Part shown: positions 1 through 5,745 of the stretch, piece by piece
How the letters are laid out: every line of letters starts with the position of its first letter
How positions within the stretch are numbered: position 1 is the first letter of the stretch
Assembly: GCA_902461985.1 (NCBI GenBank)
Contig: CABQAB010000043.1
Location: 1-10,384, forward strand
Direction: 5' to 3'
DNA: 10,384 bases
Source of the DNA: an uncultured Bacteroidales bacterium
Lineage (GTDB): Bacteria; Bacteroidota; Bacteroidia; Bacteroidales; UBA932
Translations under genes and position numbers: made by a program
Notes under the pieces: generated by a model
Seen by the model: the letters and a program-made list of their open reading frames with translations, nothing else
The model's database searches: none
What the model was told of the DNA's origin: nothing

Positions 1-35
1 CTGACGAATATCCTAACTTATTCAGTATGAGTTAG

Positions 36-842
36 TTTAAACGGGACAGCAGTGACAACGAGAAGCATAGTGCGGTAAAAGGATATATATGGGCAGTACG
101 TGACGCTGTCCATGGGGACGTGTACTTCTACTACGACAACGGCTCAAGAGGAGCGGAGACTGCGAAGAAACTTATCGGCGGATACCGCGGCGCAATCCAG
201 ACTGACGGATATGAAGTATATGGGGCATACGAGGGAGCTCCCGGCAAGATGATGATAGGGTGTTGGGCTCATGCCAGACGCAAGTTCGTGGAGGCACTGA
301 ACGAGGACAAAAGGCACGCCAGCGAAGCGATAGTGCAGATATCCAAGCTTTATGCCATAGAATCAGAGATGAAAGAAGCGGAGCTGGATGCAGATGCAAT
401 AAAGGAACGTCGTCATAAAGAGTCGTATCCTATAATGCAGGCCTTTGAGAGGTGGTTGGAAGCGACATACGCTCACGTTCCTCGCAAGTCCAAGATACAG
501 GGGGCAATAACCTACACATATACTCTTATGCCAAGACTTGCCCGATATATACTTGACGGCAGGTATCACATAGACAACAATGGCATAGAGAACTCCATCA
601 GGCCGCTGGCCATAGGAAGAAAGAACTATCTCTTCTGCGGAAATGCTGAAGCAGCAACGCGGGCAGCGATAATGTACTCCCTTTTCAGCAGCTGCAAGGC
701 AAGGGACATAGATGTCCGTACTTGGCTGGAGGATGTTCTCCGCAGACTGCCTACGGAAAAGGACATCTCTATGCTACTTCCCTCAAAGTGGCAGCAAGTG
801 ACAGCCAGTAACAGTGAACTGACAGCAACTTCGCGCGACTGA
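36..842 (+). CDS. IS66 family transposase TnpC, C-terminal part, probably disrupted
   Basis: This DDE transposase of the IS66 family would cut and join the ends of its element. The open frame starts just after an in-frame TAG at 33-35; the GTG at 120 is internal to homology, because residues such as EKHSAVKGYIW upstream of it also match the family. Visible family blocks are the second acidic residue in QTDGY, the GCWAHARRKF block, and the acidic NNGIENSIRPLAIGRKNY block with LFCGN. The C-terminal IS66 element (TWLEDVLRRLP, then LLPSKW) is also present. The first catalytic Asp, normally in a DET motif about 17 residues before KGY, would fall at or before the TAG and is not seen. The last 15 or so residues are encoded by the start of the repeat array at 786-943 and are not family-like. 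Either a nonsense mutation or a frameshift near base 30 has probably inactivated the gene, although the window edge prevents certainty. Confidence 0.85.
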   Translation, partial: FKRDSSDNEKHSAVKGYIWAVRDAVHGDVYFYYDNGSRGAETAKKLIGGYRGAIQTDGYEVYGAYEGAPGKMMIGCWAHARRKFVEALNEDKRHASEAIVQISKLYAIESEMKEAELDADAIKERRHKESYPIMQAFERWLEATYAHVPRKSKIQGAITYTYTLMPRLARYILDGRYHIDNNGIENSIRPLAIGRKNYLFCGNAEAATRAAIMYSLFSSCKARDIDVRTWLEDVLRRLPTEKDISMLLPSKWQQVTASNSELTATSRD

Positions 843-943
843 CACCGAGTTGCATGCAACTTCGTGTAACTGACAGCAACTCGCGCCTAGTGACGTGCAA
901 CTATATGAAAGTAGCAGCAACTTTTGGCGAGTTGCTGCTACTT
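786..943 (+). repeat. Helically phased GCAACT repeat array with palindromes
   Basis: GCAACT occurs at 825, 856, 876, 897 and 917, so the spacings are 31, 20, 21 and 20 bases, close to whole DNA turns. A related GCAAGT lies at 794, again 31 bases before 825. Inverted copies (AGTTGC) lie at 848 and 930. The 31-bp blocks 825-855 and 856-886 agree at 22 of 31 positions by my alignment, and at 17 of the first 20. AGTTGCATGCAACT at 848-861 is a perfect 14-bp palindrome. The array begins inside the 3' end of tnpC and ends just before the duplicated IS terminus. It may be a set of protein-binding sites for transposition, but that is inference. Confidence 0.65.
909..943 (+). other. Perfect 14-bp hairpin after tnpC
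   Basis: AAGTAGCAGCAACT (909-922) is followed by a 7-base loop and its exact reverse complement (930-943). The hairpin ends the phased repeat array. It could stop transcription or slow read-through into the neighbouring gene, or be a subterminal IS structure. No T-tract follows, so it is not a classical intrinsic terminator. Confidence 0.7.
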
Positions 944-948
944 CTCTA

Positions 949-1038
949 ATATCATCTCTAAACCTCACAAGACGTGCGGCGTCGGAGGCTTACATATCAT
1001 CTCTAAACCTCACAAGACGTGCGGCGTCGGAGGCTTAC
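949..1038 (+). repeat. Exact 45-bp tandem duplication, probable doubled IS66 right end
   Basis: Bases 949-993 and 994-1038 are identical (2 x 45 bp). Each copy ends GGAGGCTTAC, so its minus strand starts GTAAGCCTCC, the type of terminus expected for IS66. The copy after 1038 is not continued; cysteine synthase homology starts there instead. The best reading is a right inverted repeat region present twice. An alternative is that the repeat is eroded cysteine synthase sequence: frame +1 reads RAASEAY in each copy, vaguely like residues after the lysine motif. I favour the IS reading because of the CTTAC ends. Confidence 0.8.
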
Positions 1039-1789
1039 GGCGGAGCGGGAATGGCGGCTCTGGCCCGGAAAGACGATAATAGAACCGACCTCCGGCAACA
1101 CGGGCATAGGACTGGCGATTGTGGGAATAGTGAAAGGCTATCCTGTCGAAATCGTGATGAGCCGGGCCGTTTCAGTGGAGAGGAGGAAGATTATACAGTC
1201 CTATGGAGGCAAGGTGATACTGACTCCGGCGGAGGAGGGGACTGACGGGGCTATCCGTATGGCTCATAAGTTGGTGGACGAAAATCCTGACAAGTATTTC
1301 ATGCCCGACCAGTTCAGCAATGCCGGCAATTATCAGGCTCATTACGAGAACACGGCAAACGAGATTTGGAGACAGACGGAGGGGCATGTCGACTATATCG
1401 TGAGTGCTCTGGGTACGTCGGGTACGATAATGGGCGTGTCCCGTTTCCTGAAAAAATGCAATCCCGGGATAAAGGTGGTATGCGCCCATCCTGTCAAAGG
1501 GCATTATATCCAGGGGCTCAAGCACATGGAGGAGGCTATTGTCCCGGCAATATACGACACTTCTCAGATTGATATCCAGGTGATGGTCGAGAGCGAGGAG
1601 GCGATTGCCATGGCCCGGAAGCTTACAGCTAAGGAGGGCATCTTCGCAGGCATGAGCAGCGGTGCGGCTATGCTGGCGGCATTGAAGACGGCCGACAGCA
1701 TTTCCTCCGGAAATATCGTTGTAATCTTCCCGGACCGTGCCGAAAAATACTTGAGCACGGTGATGTTCGATAATCTTGAGAACAGCTGA
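1039..1789 (+). pseudogene. cysM: Cysteine synthase (CysK/CysM family), 5'-truncated remnant
   Basis: Intact members are PLP enzymes that make cysteine from O-acetylserine and sulfide in the cytoplasm. Homology starts at about AEREWRLWPGKT (1040 on) and runs to the natural C terminus. The substrate loop TSGNTG, the phosphate-binding GTSGTI, the GHYIQGLKHMEEAIVP block, AGMSSGAA (the Ser that contacts the pyridine nitrogen) and FPDRAEKYLST are all present. The GHYIQGLK block makes it more CysM-like than CysK-like. Missing are roughly the first 55-60 residues, including the SVKDR-type motif whose lysine binds PLP, so a functional enzyme is not possible from this frame alone. An open frame with GTG at 1019 exists but starts within probable IS sequence. 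The IS66 end directly upstream explains the loss. The rest is free of stops, so the event may be recent, and the N-terminal part may survive on the far side of the element. Confidence 0.85.
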
Positions 1790-1790
1790 A

Positions 1791-1811
1791 GCCTGTTGAA
1801 ATAAAGCAGGC
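1791..1811. terminator. Weak hairpin between convergent genes
   Basis: GCCTG (1791-1795) and CAGGC (1807-1811) can pair around an 11-base AT-rich loop between the converging cysteine synthase remnant and ATPase gene. The stem is only 5 bp and there is no clear T-tract, so this is a tentative bidirectional terminator. Confidence 0.25.
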
Positions 1812-1834
1812 ATCAAGACATAGGTTTACGGGCG

Positions 1835-3190
1835 TCATCTCTGCAGTCCGCTCAGGTCCAGATTGAATTTAATGTCAACGGTCTTCTCTTTATGAACGAA
1901 CATAATCATATAGACAGGAACGTATCTGACTTTGCCATCGGTTGACAGATTGTCGTTGCATAATACGAGTGCTTCAGGAATTGTGTATTCCGGACAGTCG
2001 AGGATGTTGTTCAGTGCGCGATGCCGGGCGTAATCCTTTCCTGATTTGACTTCTATGGGATAGACATTGCCGTTACGTTCAGTTACAAAGTCCACTTCTC
2101 CCATTTTCTTGCTGTTGTAGTAGAAGATGTTTTTGAAACCATGCGCAAGAAGTTCCTGGGCCACAACGTTTTCGTAGGTGGCTCCGAAGTTGACAGTGAC
2201 GTCTCCTGTCAGTATCTTTAGTTGGATACCATCAGAATACTGGCAGGATAGCAGGCCTACATCATTGGAAAATAATTTGAAAAGGTTTCGAGAACTGGCC
2301 AGCATTAAGGGGGATTTAGGTTCCTCGATGTTGAAGACCGGAACACCTACACCTGCATCCTTCAGCCACAGAAATTCGTCATGGTATATTTCCGCACGGG
2401 CTTTTTCATTAAGACTCTTGATGAAGAATCTTTTGTTTTTGGAATTCAGTTCTGATGGAATCAGATCAAAAACCTCTTTGATTTTCAATCGTTTTCTTTC
2501 ATCGTATTGGGATATGTCCTTTCTGTACAGCCGGATAATCTCCCGCTGGCTCTCCATCACATCCTGAAGATTGTTATTTTCTTTATAGGACATCACTGCG
2601 GCCGGCATTCCTCCGATAATCAGGTACAGCCGGAATACCTCCATCATTTTTTTGTGGACGAAGTCATCTACAGCTTCACCACTTTCCCAGGAGCACTTCA
2701 ATTCATCAATTACGGTTTCATTGACCCCGACAGCCCACATGAACTCTTCAAGATCCAGGGGGTACATATCCTTTATGTCCATATATCCTACAGGAACGGA
2801 CCTGAGATTGTTCAGTTCCACACCGAGAAGCGAGCCGCTCATGATGTAGCGGTATCTGCCGTCGTCGACAAGGAATTTTATAGCCGTGACAATTTCCGGA
2901 CATTTCTGCACTTCATCGAAGAATATCAATGTGTCATTCTTTATGAGAGGTTGGTCTGTAAAAGCAGACAGACGCAACAATATATCCGTACTGTTCTTCG
3001 CATTGGAAAATATCCCAATCGCTTCAGGAGATTCTTCAAAGTTGATTTCAATGAAACTTTTGAAATGTTCCTTGGCAAACTGCCGTACAGAGTATGTTTT
3101 TCCGATTTGCCGTGCTCCAGCCAGAAGCAGGGCTCCATTGTTTACCTTATAAAAGTGTTCGAGAAATGAAGATATTTTTCTTTTCAGCAT
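1835..3190 (-). CDS. AAA+ ATPase with DUF4143 C-terminal domain
   Basis: A 451-residue cytoplasmic ATPase of the large prokaryotic AAA_14/DUF4143 family; members are very common in Bacteroidales and their cellular role is unknown. Walker A is GARQIGKT at residues 25-32, Walker B is LIFFDE at 88-93, and a sensor-like MSGSLLG lies at 117-123. The C-terminal domain carries G364-E-V-D367 and then I-E380-V-K382, the layout of a PD-(D/E)xK nuclease-like fold, so nucleic acid binding or cleavage is possible but unproven. I chose ATG at 3190. A TTG at 3214 is in frame, but it falls in the repeat/promoter zone and adds only eight non-family residues. The gene is visibly more AT-rich than lysS, aroE or dxs, hinting at transfer. 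It stands alone, convergent with the cysteine synthase remnant. Upstream are three 12-bp repeats spaced 33 bp apart that cover its likely promoter. No toxin, antitoxin or defence partner is adjacent. Confidence 0.9.
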   Translation of the reverse strand: MLKRKISSFLEHFYKVNNGALLLAGARQIGKTYSVRQFAKEHFKSFIEINFEESPEAIGIFSNAKNSTDILLRLSAFTDQPLIKNDTLIFFDEVQKCPEIVTAIKFLVDDGRYRYIMSGSLLGVELNNLRSVPVGYMDIKDMYPLDLEEFMWAVGVNETVIDELKCSWESGEAVDDFVHKKMMEVFRLYLIIGGMPAAVMSYKENNNLQDVMESQREIIRLYRKDISQYDERKRLKIKEVFDLIPSELNSKNKRFFIKSLNEKARAEIYHDEFLWLKDAGVGVPVFNIEEPKSPLMLASSRNLFKLFSNDVGLLSCQYSDGIQLKILTGDVTVNFGATYENVVAQELLAHGFKNIFYYNSKKMGEVDFVTERNGNVYPIEVKSGKDYARHRALNNILDCPEYTIPEALVLCNDNLSTDGKVRYVPVYMIMFVHKEKTVDIKFNLDLSGLQR

Positions 3191-3197
3191 AGCAGTT

Positions 3198-3275
3198 GCA
3201 TTTTTCCAATGCAAATATGCTCTATTTTCTGCATTTTTCCAAAGAGTTTCTGGCTTAGAATTCGCATTTTTCCAA
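3198..3275 (-). repeat. Three 12-bp direct repeats with exact 33-bp spacing
   Basis: TTGGAAAAATGC (minus strand) occurs at 3198-3209, 3231-3242 and 3264-3275, each start exactly 33 bases from the next, while the intervening bases are not conserved. The copy nearest the gene also forms an inverted repeat, TTGCAT (3196-3201) with ATGCAA (3209-3214). The copies lie immediately before the ATPase start and overlap its presumed promoter, so they look like operator sites on the same face of the helix. The binding protein is unknown; it could be the ATPase itself. Confidence 0.8.
3212..3243 (-). promoter_or_regulatory. Probable Bacteroides-type promoter of the ATPase gene
   Basis: On the minus strand TTTG (3243-3240) is followed after 20 bases by CATATTTG (3219-3212), close to the TTTG ... 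TAnnTTTG pattern of Bacteroides promoters, with one mismatch in the -7 box. The -33 TTTG is part of the middle 12-bp repeat, and transcription would start about on the repeat nearest the gene, roughly 15 bases before the ATG at 3190. Confidence 0.45.
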
Positions 3276-3305
3276 AATTGGTTTTATTCTTCTATCAATT
3301 ACCCA

Positions 3306-3416
3306 TCAGCCGCCCGTGGCATTCATCTGTTTCAGCAGCTTGCCGTCTGAGAACGCATTGCCTACCCGTTCGCCGAGTACGATGTAGCCGTGGTGCACTG
3401 GGTCGTGTAGCCAGCG
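3306..3416 (-). other. In-frame 36-codon open stretch after the bcp stop
   Basis: Directly after the TAA of bcp the same frame stays open for 36 codons, to TGA at 3306-3308. It contains protein-like sequence such as YIVLGERVGNAF and SDGKLLKQMNATGG. The peroxiredoxin already has its usual length, so this is not needed by the family. It may be the remnant of another gene's C terminus, or chance. I do not recognise it. Confidence 0.3.
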
Positions 3417-3863
3417 TTATTTCAGTATCTGTGCGGTGTGGTTCTTCGTGTCCACTTTCTTTATGGCGTCGATGATGATGCCGTTTTCGTCTATGACATA
3501 GGTCGTGCGGATGGTGCCGGTGGACTCTTTTCCATAGAGTTTTTTTGTCCCCCACGCCTCGTACGCCTTGAGAATCGTACATTCCGTGTCGCTTATGAGG
3601 TGGAAAGGCAGTTCATATTTTTCTATGAATTTCTGATGCGAGGCCTGCGAGTCTTTGCTCACCCCGAGCACTTCATAGCCGAGCGCCAGGTATCTGTGAT
3701 AATTGTCCCTGAGATCGCATGCCTCCGCCGTGCATCCCGGAGTGCTGTCTTTCGGATAGAAGTAAAGTACAAGTTTCTTTCCGGCGAAATCATTGAGTGA
3801 TACTTCGTTGCCGTTTTCGTCCATTCCGGTAAAATCCGGAGCCTTTGTTCCAATTTCCAACAT
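3417..3863 (-). CDS. bcp: Peroxiredoxin, Bcp/PrxQ type (thioredoxin-dependent thiol peroxidase)
   Basis: A 148-residue cytoplasmic peroxidase that reduces hydrogen peroxide and organic peroxides with electrons from thioredoxin; the length is normal for the family. The peroxidatic Cys44 lies in FYPKDSTPGCT and the resolving Cys49 five residues later (CTAEAC), the atypical 2-Cys arrangement of E. coli Bcp. The N-terminal GTKAPDF and the following SLNDFAGKK are typical. ATG at 3863 gives the standard start MLEIGTKAPDF; the frame stays open to 3989, but that extension is Lys/Leu-rich and lies over the lysS promoter. A weak promoter candidate on the minus strand is TTTA (3954-3951), 19 bases, AATTTTTG (3931-3924), which would overlap the divergent lysS promoter. 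Downstream, the frame reopens after the TAA for 36 codons (see 3306-3416). Confidence 0.95.
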   Translation of the reverse strand: MLEIGTKAPDFTGMDENGNEVSLNDFAGKKLVLYFYPKDSTPGCTAEACDLRDNYHRYLALGYEVLGVSKDSQASHQKFIEKYELPFHLISDTECTILKAYEAWGTKKLYGKESTGTIRTTYVIDENGIIIDAIKKVDTKNHTAQILK

Positions 3864-3935
3864 AGTCTTATCGTTTTTGCCTGCCAAGATACCCAATTTT
3901 ATCGAGAATTGTTTCGCTGTCATCAAAAATTTCTT

Positions 3936-3967
3936 TTTCAGAATTAGGAATAAATATAGTATTTTTG
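3936..3967 (+). promoter_or_regulatory. Promoter of lysS, Bacteroides type
   Basis: TTTC (3936-3939), 20 bases, then TATTTTTG (3960-3967) matches the TAnnTTTG -7 consensus fully and the -33 TTTG in three of four bases. The start codon at 3992 leaves a leader of roughly 20 bases without an obvious Shine-Dalgarno sequence. It also argues against the in-frame TTG at 3965, which lies inside the -7 box. Confidence 0.6.
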
Positions 3968-3991
3968 CCGGATGCAAAAATAACGACATAT

Positions 3992-5512
3992 ATGATTACA
4001 CAGGAATTCAACGAACAGGAACAGGGCAGAAGGGATGCCCTCGGCAAACTCCGCGAATTGGGAATAGAGCCGTACCCGGCACCTCTTTACCCGGTAAATG
4101 CCACTTCCGCCACCATCAAGGACGGCTATGACCCGGAAAAGGGGAATTTTGACGATGTCTGCATAGCGGGCAGAATCATGTCACGCAGGATTATGGGAGC
4201 CGCATCATTCATAGAGCTTCAGGACGAGGCCGGCAGGATTCAGGTGTATCTCAAGCGCGACGACATCTGCCCCGGCGAGGACAAGACCATGTACAACACC
4301 GTATTCAAGAAACTTCTCGACATCGGTGACATCATCGGCATCAAGGGCTATGCTTTCATCACCCAGACGGGCCAGCTTTCAGTCCATGCAAAGGAACTTA
4401 CACTCCTGAGCAAGTCTCTCCGTGTGCTTCCTATCGTGAAGGAGAAGGACGGCGAGGTGTATGATGCCTTTTCTGATCCGGAACTCAAATACAGGCAGAG
4501 ATATGTGGATCTGATTGTGAATCCGCAGGTGAGGGACGTGTTCATCAAGAGAAGCCAGATTATCGCCACGATGAGGGAATATTTCAACGAGGCGGGCTGT
4601 CTCGAAGTGGAAACCCCTATACTCCAGAGCATTCCGGGAGGTGCGACGGCACGTCCGTTCATCACACACCACAATGCCCTCGACATTCCTCTCTACCTCC
4701 GTATCGCGAACGAGCTTTATCTGAAGAGGCTCATAGTCGGCGGATATTCGGGAGTGTATGAGTTCGCGAAGGACTTCAGGAACGAAGGCATGGACAAGAC
4801 CCATAATCCTGAGTTTACCTGCATGGAAATCTATGTGGCGTACAAGGACTATATCTGGATGATGGAGTTCGTGGAGAAAATGCTTGAGAAGATTGCCCTC
4901 AGGCTGCACGGGACCACTGTCGTGAAGATCGGAGACGCAGAGGTCGATTTCAAGCCGCCTTACCGCCGTCTGCCTATTCTTGACGCAATCAAGGAGTACG
5001 CAGGCGTGGACGTGAGCGGAATGAACGAAGACCAGCTGGTCGAGACCTGCAAGAAACTTCATGTCGAGGTGGACAAGACCATGGGCAAGGGAAAGCTGAT
5101 TGACGCCATCTTCGGGGAATATTGCGAGAAGCATCTTGTGAGTCCTACTTTCATCACAGACTATCCTGTTGATATGTCGCCTCTTACAAAGAGACATCGC
5201 GACAATCCCGAACTCACGGAGAGATTTGAACTTTTTGTGTGCGGAAAGGAACTGGCCAATGCCTACAGCGAGCTGAATGACCCTATCGACCAGCTTGACC
5301 GCTTCAAGGAGCAGGCCCGCCTCAAGGACGAGAAGGGCGACGACGAGGCCATGTATATAGACATGGATTTCGTGAGGGCACTTGAGTACGGTATGCCTCC
5401 TACATCGGGTATGGGCATGGGAATCGACCGTCTGACTATGTTCATGACTGGCCAGACAACCATTCAGGATGTATTGTTCTTCCCTCAGATGAGACCTAAA
5501 GAGGTTAAATAA
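3992..5512 (+). CDS. lysS: Lysyl-tRNA synthetase, class II
   Basis: A 506-residue cytoplasmic enzyme that charges tRNA-Lys with lysine using ATP. The N-terminal OB-fold anticodon-binding domain lies at about residues 54-145 ([13 protein letters not shown], then [20 protein letters not shown]). It is followed by the class II catalytic core: a motif 1 region at about 185-215, motif 2 [26 protein letters not shown] at 258-279, and motif 3 [15 protein letters not shown] at 473-487. Features such as PITHHN-like [17 protein letters not shown] and [20 protein letters not shown] are standard LysRS. ATG at 3992 is preferred to TTG at 3965 because it gives the usual N terminus ([20 protein letters not shown]) and lies downstream of the promoter. 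The gene is divergent from bcp with 128 bases between start codons. Its last codons form one arm of a long hairpin with the sequence after the stop. Confidence 0.98.
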   Translation: MITQEFNEQEQGRRDALGKLRELGIEPYPAPLYPVNATSATIKDGYDPEKGNFDDVCIAGRIMSRRIMGAASFIELQDEAGRIQVYLKRDDICPGEDKTMYNTVFKKLLDIGDIIGIKGYAFITQTGQLSVHAKELTLLSKSLRVLPIVKEKDGEVYDAFSDPELKYRQRYVDLIVNPQVRDVFIKRSQIIATMREYFNEAGCLEVETPILQSIPGGATARPFITHHNALDIPLYLRIANELYLKRLIVGGYSGVYEFAKDFRNEGMDKTHNPEFTCMEIYVAYKDYIWMMEFVEKMLEKIALRLHGTTVVKIGDAEVDFKPPYRRLPILDAIKEYAGVDVSGMNEDQLVETCKKLHVEVDKTMGKGKLIDAIFGEYCEKHLVSPTFITDYPVDMSPLTKRHRDNPELTERFELFVCGKELANAYSELNDPIDQLDRFKEQARLKDEKGDDEAMYIDMDFVRALEYGMPPTSGMGMGIDRLTMFMTGQTTIQDVLFFPQMRPKEVK

Positions 5513-5530
5513 ACCTCTTTGGGGTCTCAT
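5489..5530 (+). terminator. Long hairpin spanning the lysS stop codon
   Basis: ATGAGACC (5489-5496) pairs with GGTCTCAT (5523-5530), and inside it AAAGAGGTT (5498-5506) pairs exactly with AACCTCTTT (5512-5520) around a 5-base loop. This gives about 17-18 pairs with a small internal irregularity (T5497 against G5521-G5522). The 5' arm is coding and the TAA stop starts in the loop. No T-run follows, so it is probably an RNA-stabilising or weak terminating structure rather than a textbook intrinsic terminator. Confidence 0.6.
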
Positions 5531-5547
5531 GGACCTCTTAATCCCCA

Positions 5548-5625
5548 GTCAGCCATAGGCTGACAGCCCCCTGAAGAGGGCGTTGGGGAGCGTACTCCCC
5601 AAACTCCTTGCGTCGCGCTTTGCGC
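5548..5625. repeat. Tandem stem-loop intergenic element
   Basis: Four hairpins follow one another: GTCAGCC/GGCTGAC (5548-5564, 3-base loop), CCCT/AGGG (5569-5580), TTGGGGAG/CTCCCCAA (5583-5602, 4-base loop) and GCGC/GCGC (5615-5625, 3-base loop). The element fills most of the gap between lysS and the methyltransferase and looks like a dispersed palindromic (REP-like) element. A minus-strand open frame across it (5755-5549) is best seen as a by-product. The remaining gap to 5745 holds only a small GGGT/ACCC hairpin and a C-run. Confidence 0.55.
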
Positions 5626-5692
5626 TCCGAATTTGCAGCGTTTTTCTCCGCAATTTTGAGCACGAGGAATGAAAGAAGACAAACAGCCCAGT

Positions 5693-5715
5693 GGGTTTTT
5701 GACCCTTCCCCCCCC
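5693..5715 (+). other. Small hairpin and C8 homopolymer before the methyltransferase
   Basis: GGGT (5693-5696) and ACCC (5702-5705) enclose TTTTG, followed by eight consecutive C bases at 5708-5715. The run sits about 30 bases before the start codon at 5746. A weak -7-like TAGATCTG lies at 5731-5738, without a good -33 box at the usual distance. Length change of the C-run could alter promoter spacing, but this is speculative. Confidence 0.4.
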
Positions 5716-5745
5716 TCAATGCAGAGTTGATAGATCTGAAGCTAT

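Larger units (their letters stand above)
1..1038 (+). mobile_element. IS66-family insertion sequence, right part only
   Basis: The segment holds the C-terminal two thirds of an IS66 transposase (TnpC) frame followed by about 200 non-coding bases. IS66 elements are known to end in inverted repeats that commonly begin GTAA, and to duplicate 8 bp of target. Read on the minus strand from 1038, the sequence begins GTAAGCCTCC, which fits such an end, and cysteine synthase homology starts right after it. I therefore infer the right boundary at 1038/1039. A second identical terminus ends at 993. The left end and the accessory tnpA/tnpB genes lie outside the window. If 1039-1046 (GGCGGAGC) is a target duplication, the same 8 bases should lie just before the left end. 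Confidence 0.7.

Noticed and set aside
825..1038. CRISPR-like array
   Set aside because: Repeats are 6-bp motifs or a single 45-bp tandem pair without unique spacers, and no cas genes are present.
895..1245. 116-residue plus-strand frame with a repeated 15-residue unit
   Set aside because: The repeat reflects the 45-bp DNA duplication, and the rest is an out-of-frame reading of the cysteine synthase remnant.
1172..1816. 214-residue minus-strand frame across the cysteine synthase remnant
   Set aside because: The plus-strand frame carries all cysteine synthase motifs; this is its shadow.
1835..3190. DUF4143 ATPase as part of a new defence or toxin-antitoxin system
   Set aside because: It stands alone; neighbours are an IS-damaged metabolic gene and a peroxiredoxin, so no partner supports that claim.
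3198..3275. Replication iterons
   Set aside because: Three copies over a promoter, no Rep gene or AT-rich melting region with DnaA boxes, and chromosomal housekeeping neighbours.
4379..5530. 383-residue open frame on the minus strand across lysS
   Set aside because: It is fully antisense to an unmistakable lysyl-tRNA synthetase and has no family-like motifs; GC-rich codons of lysS create it.
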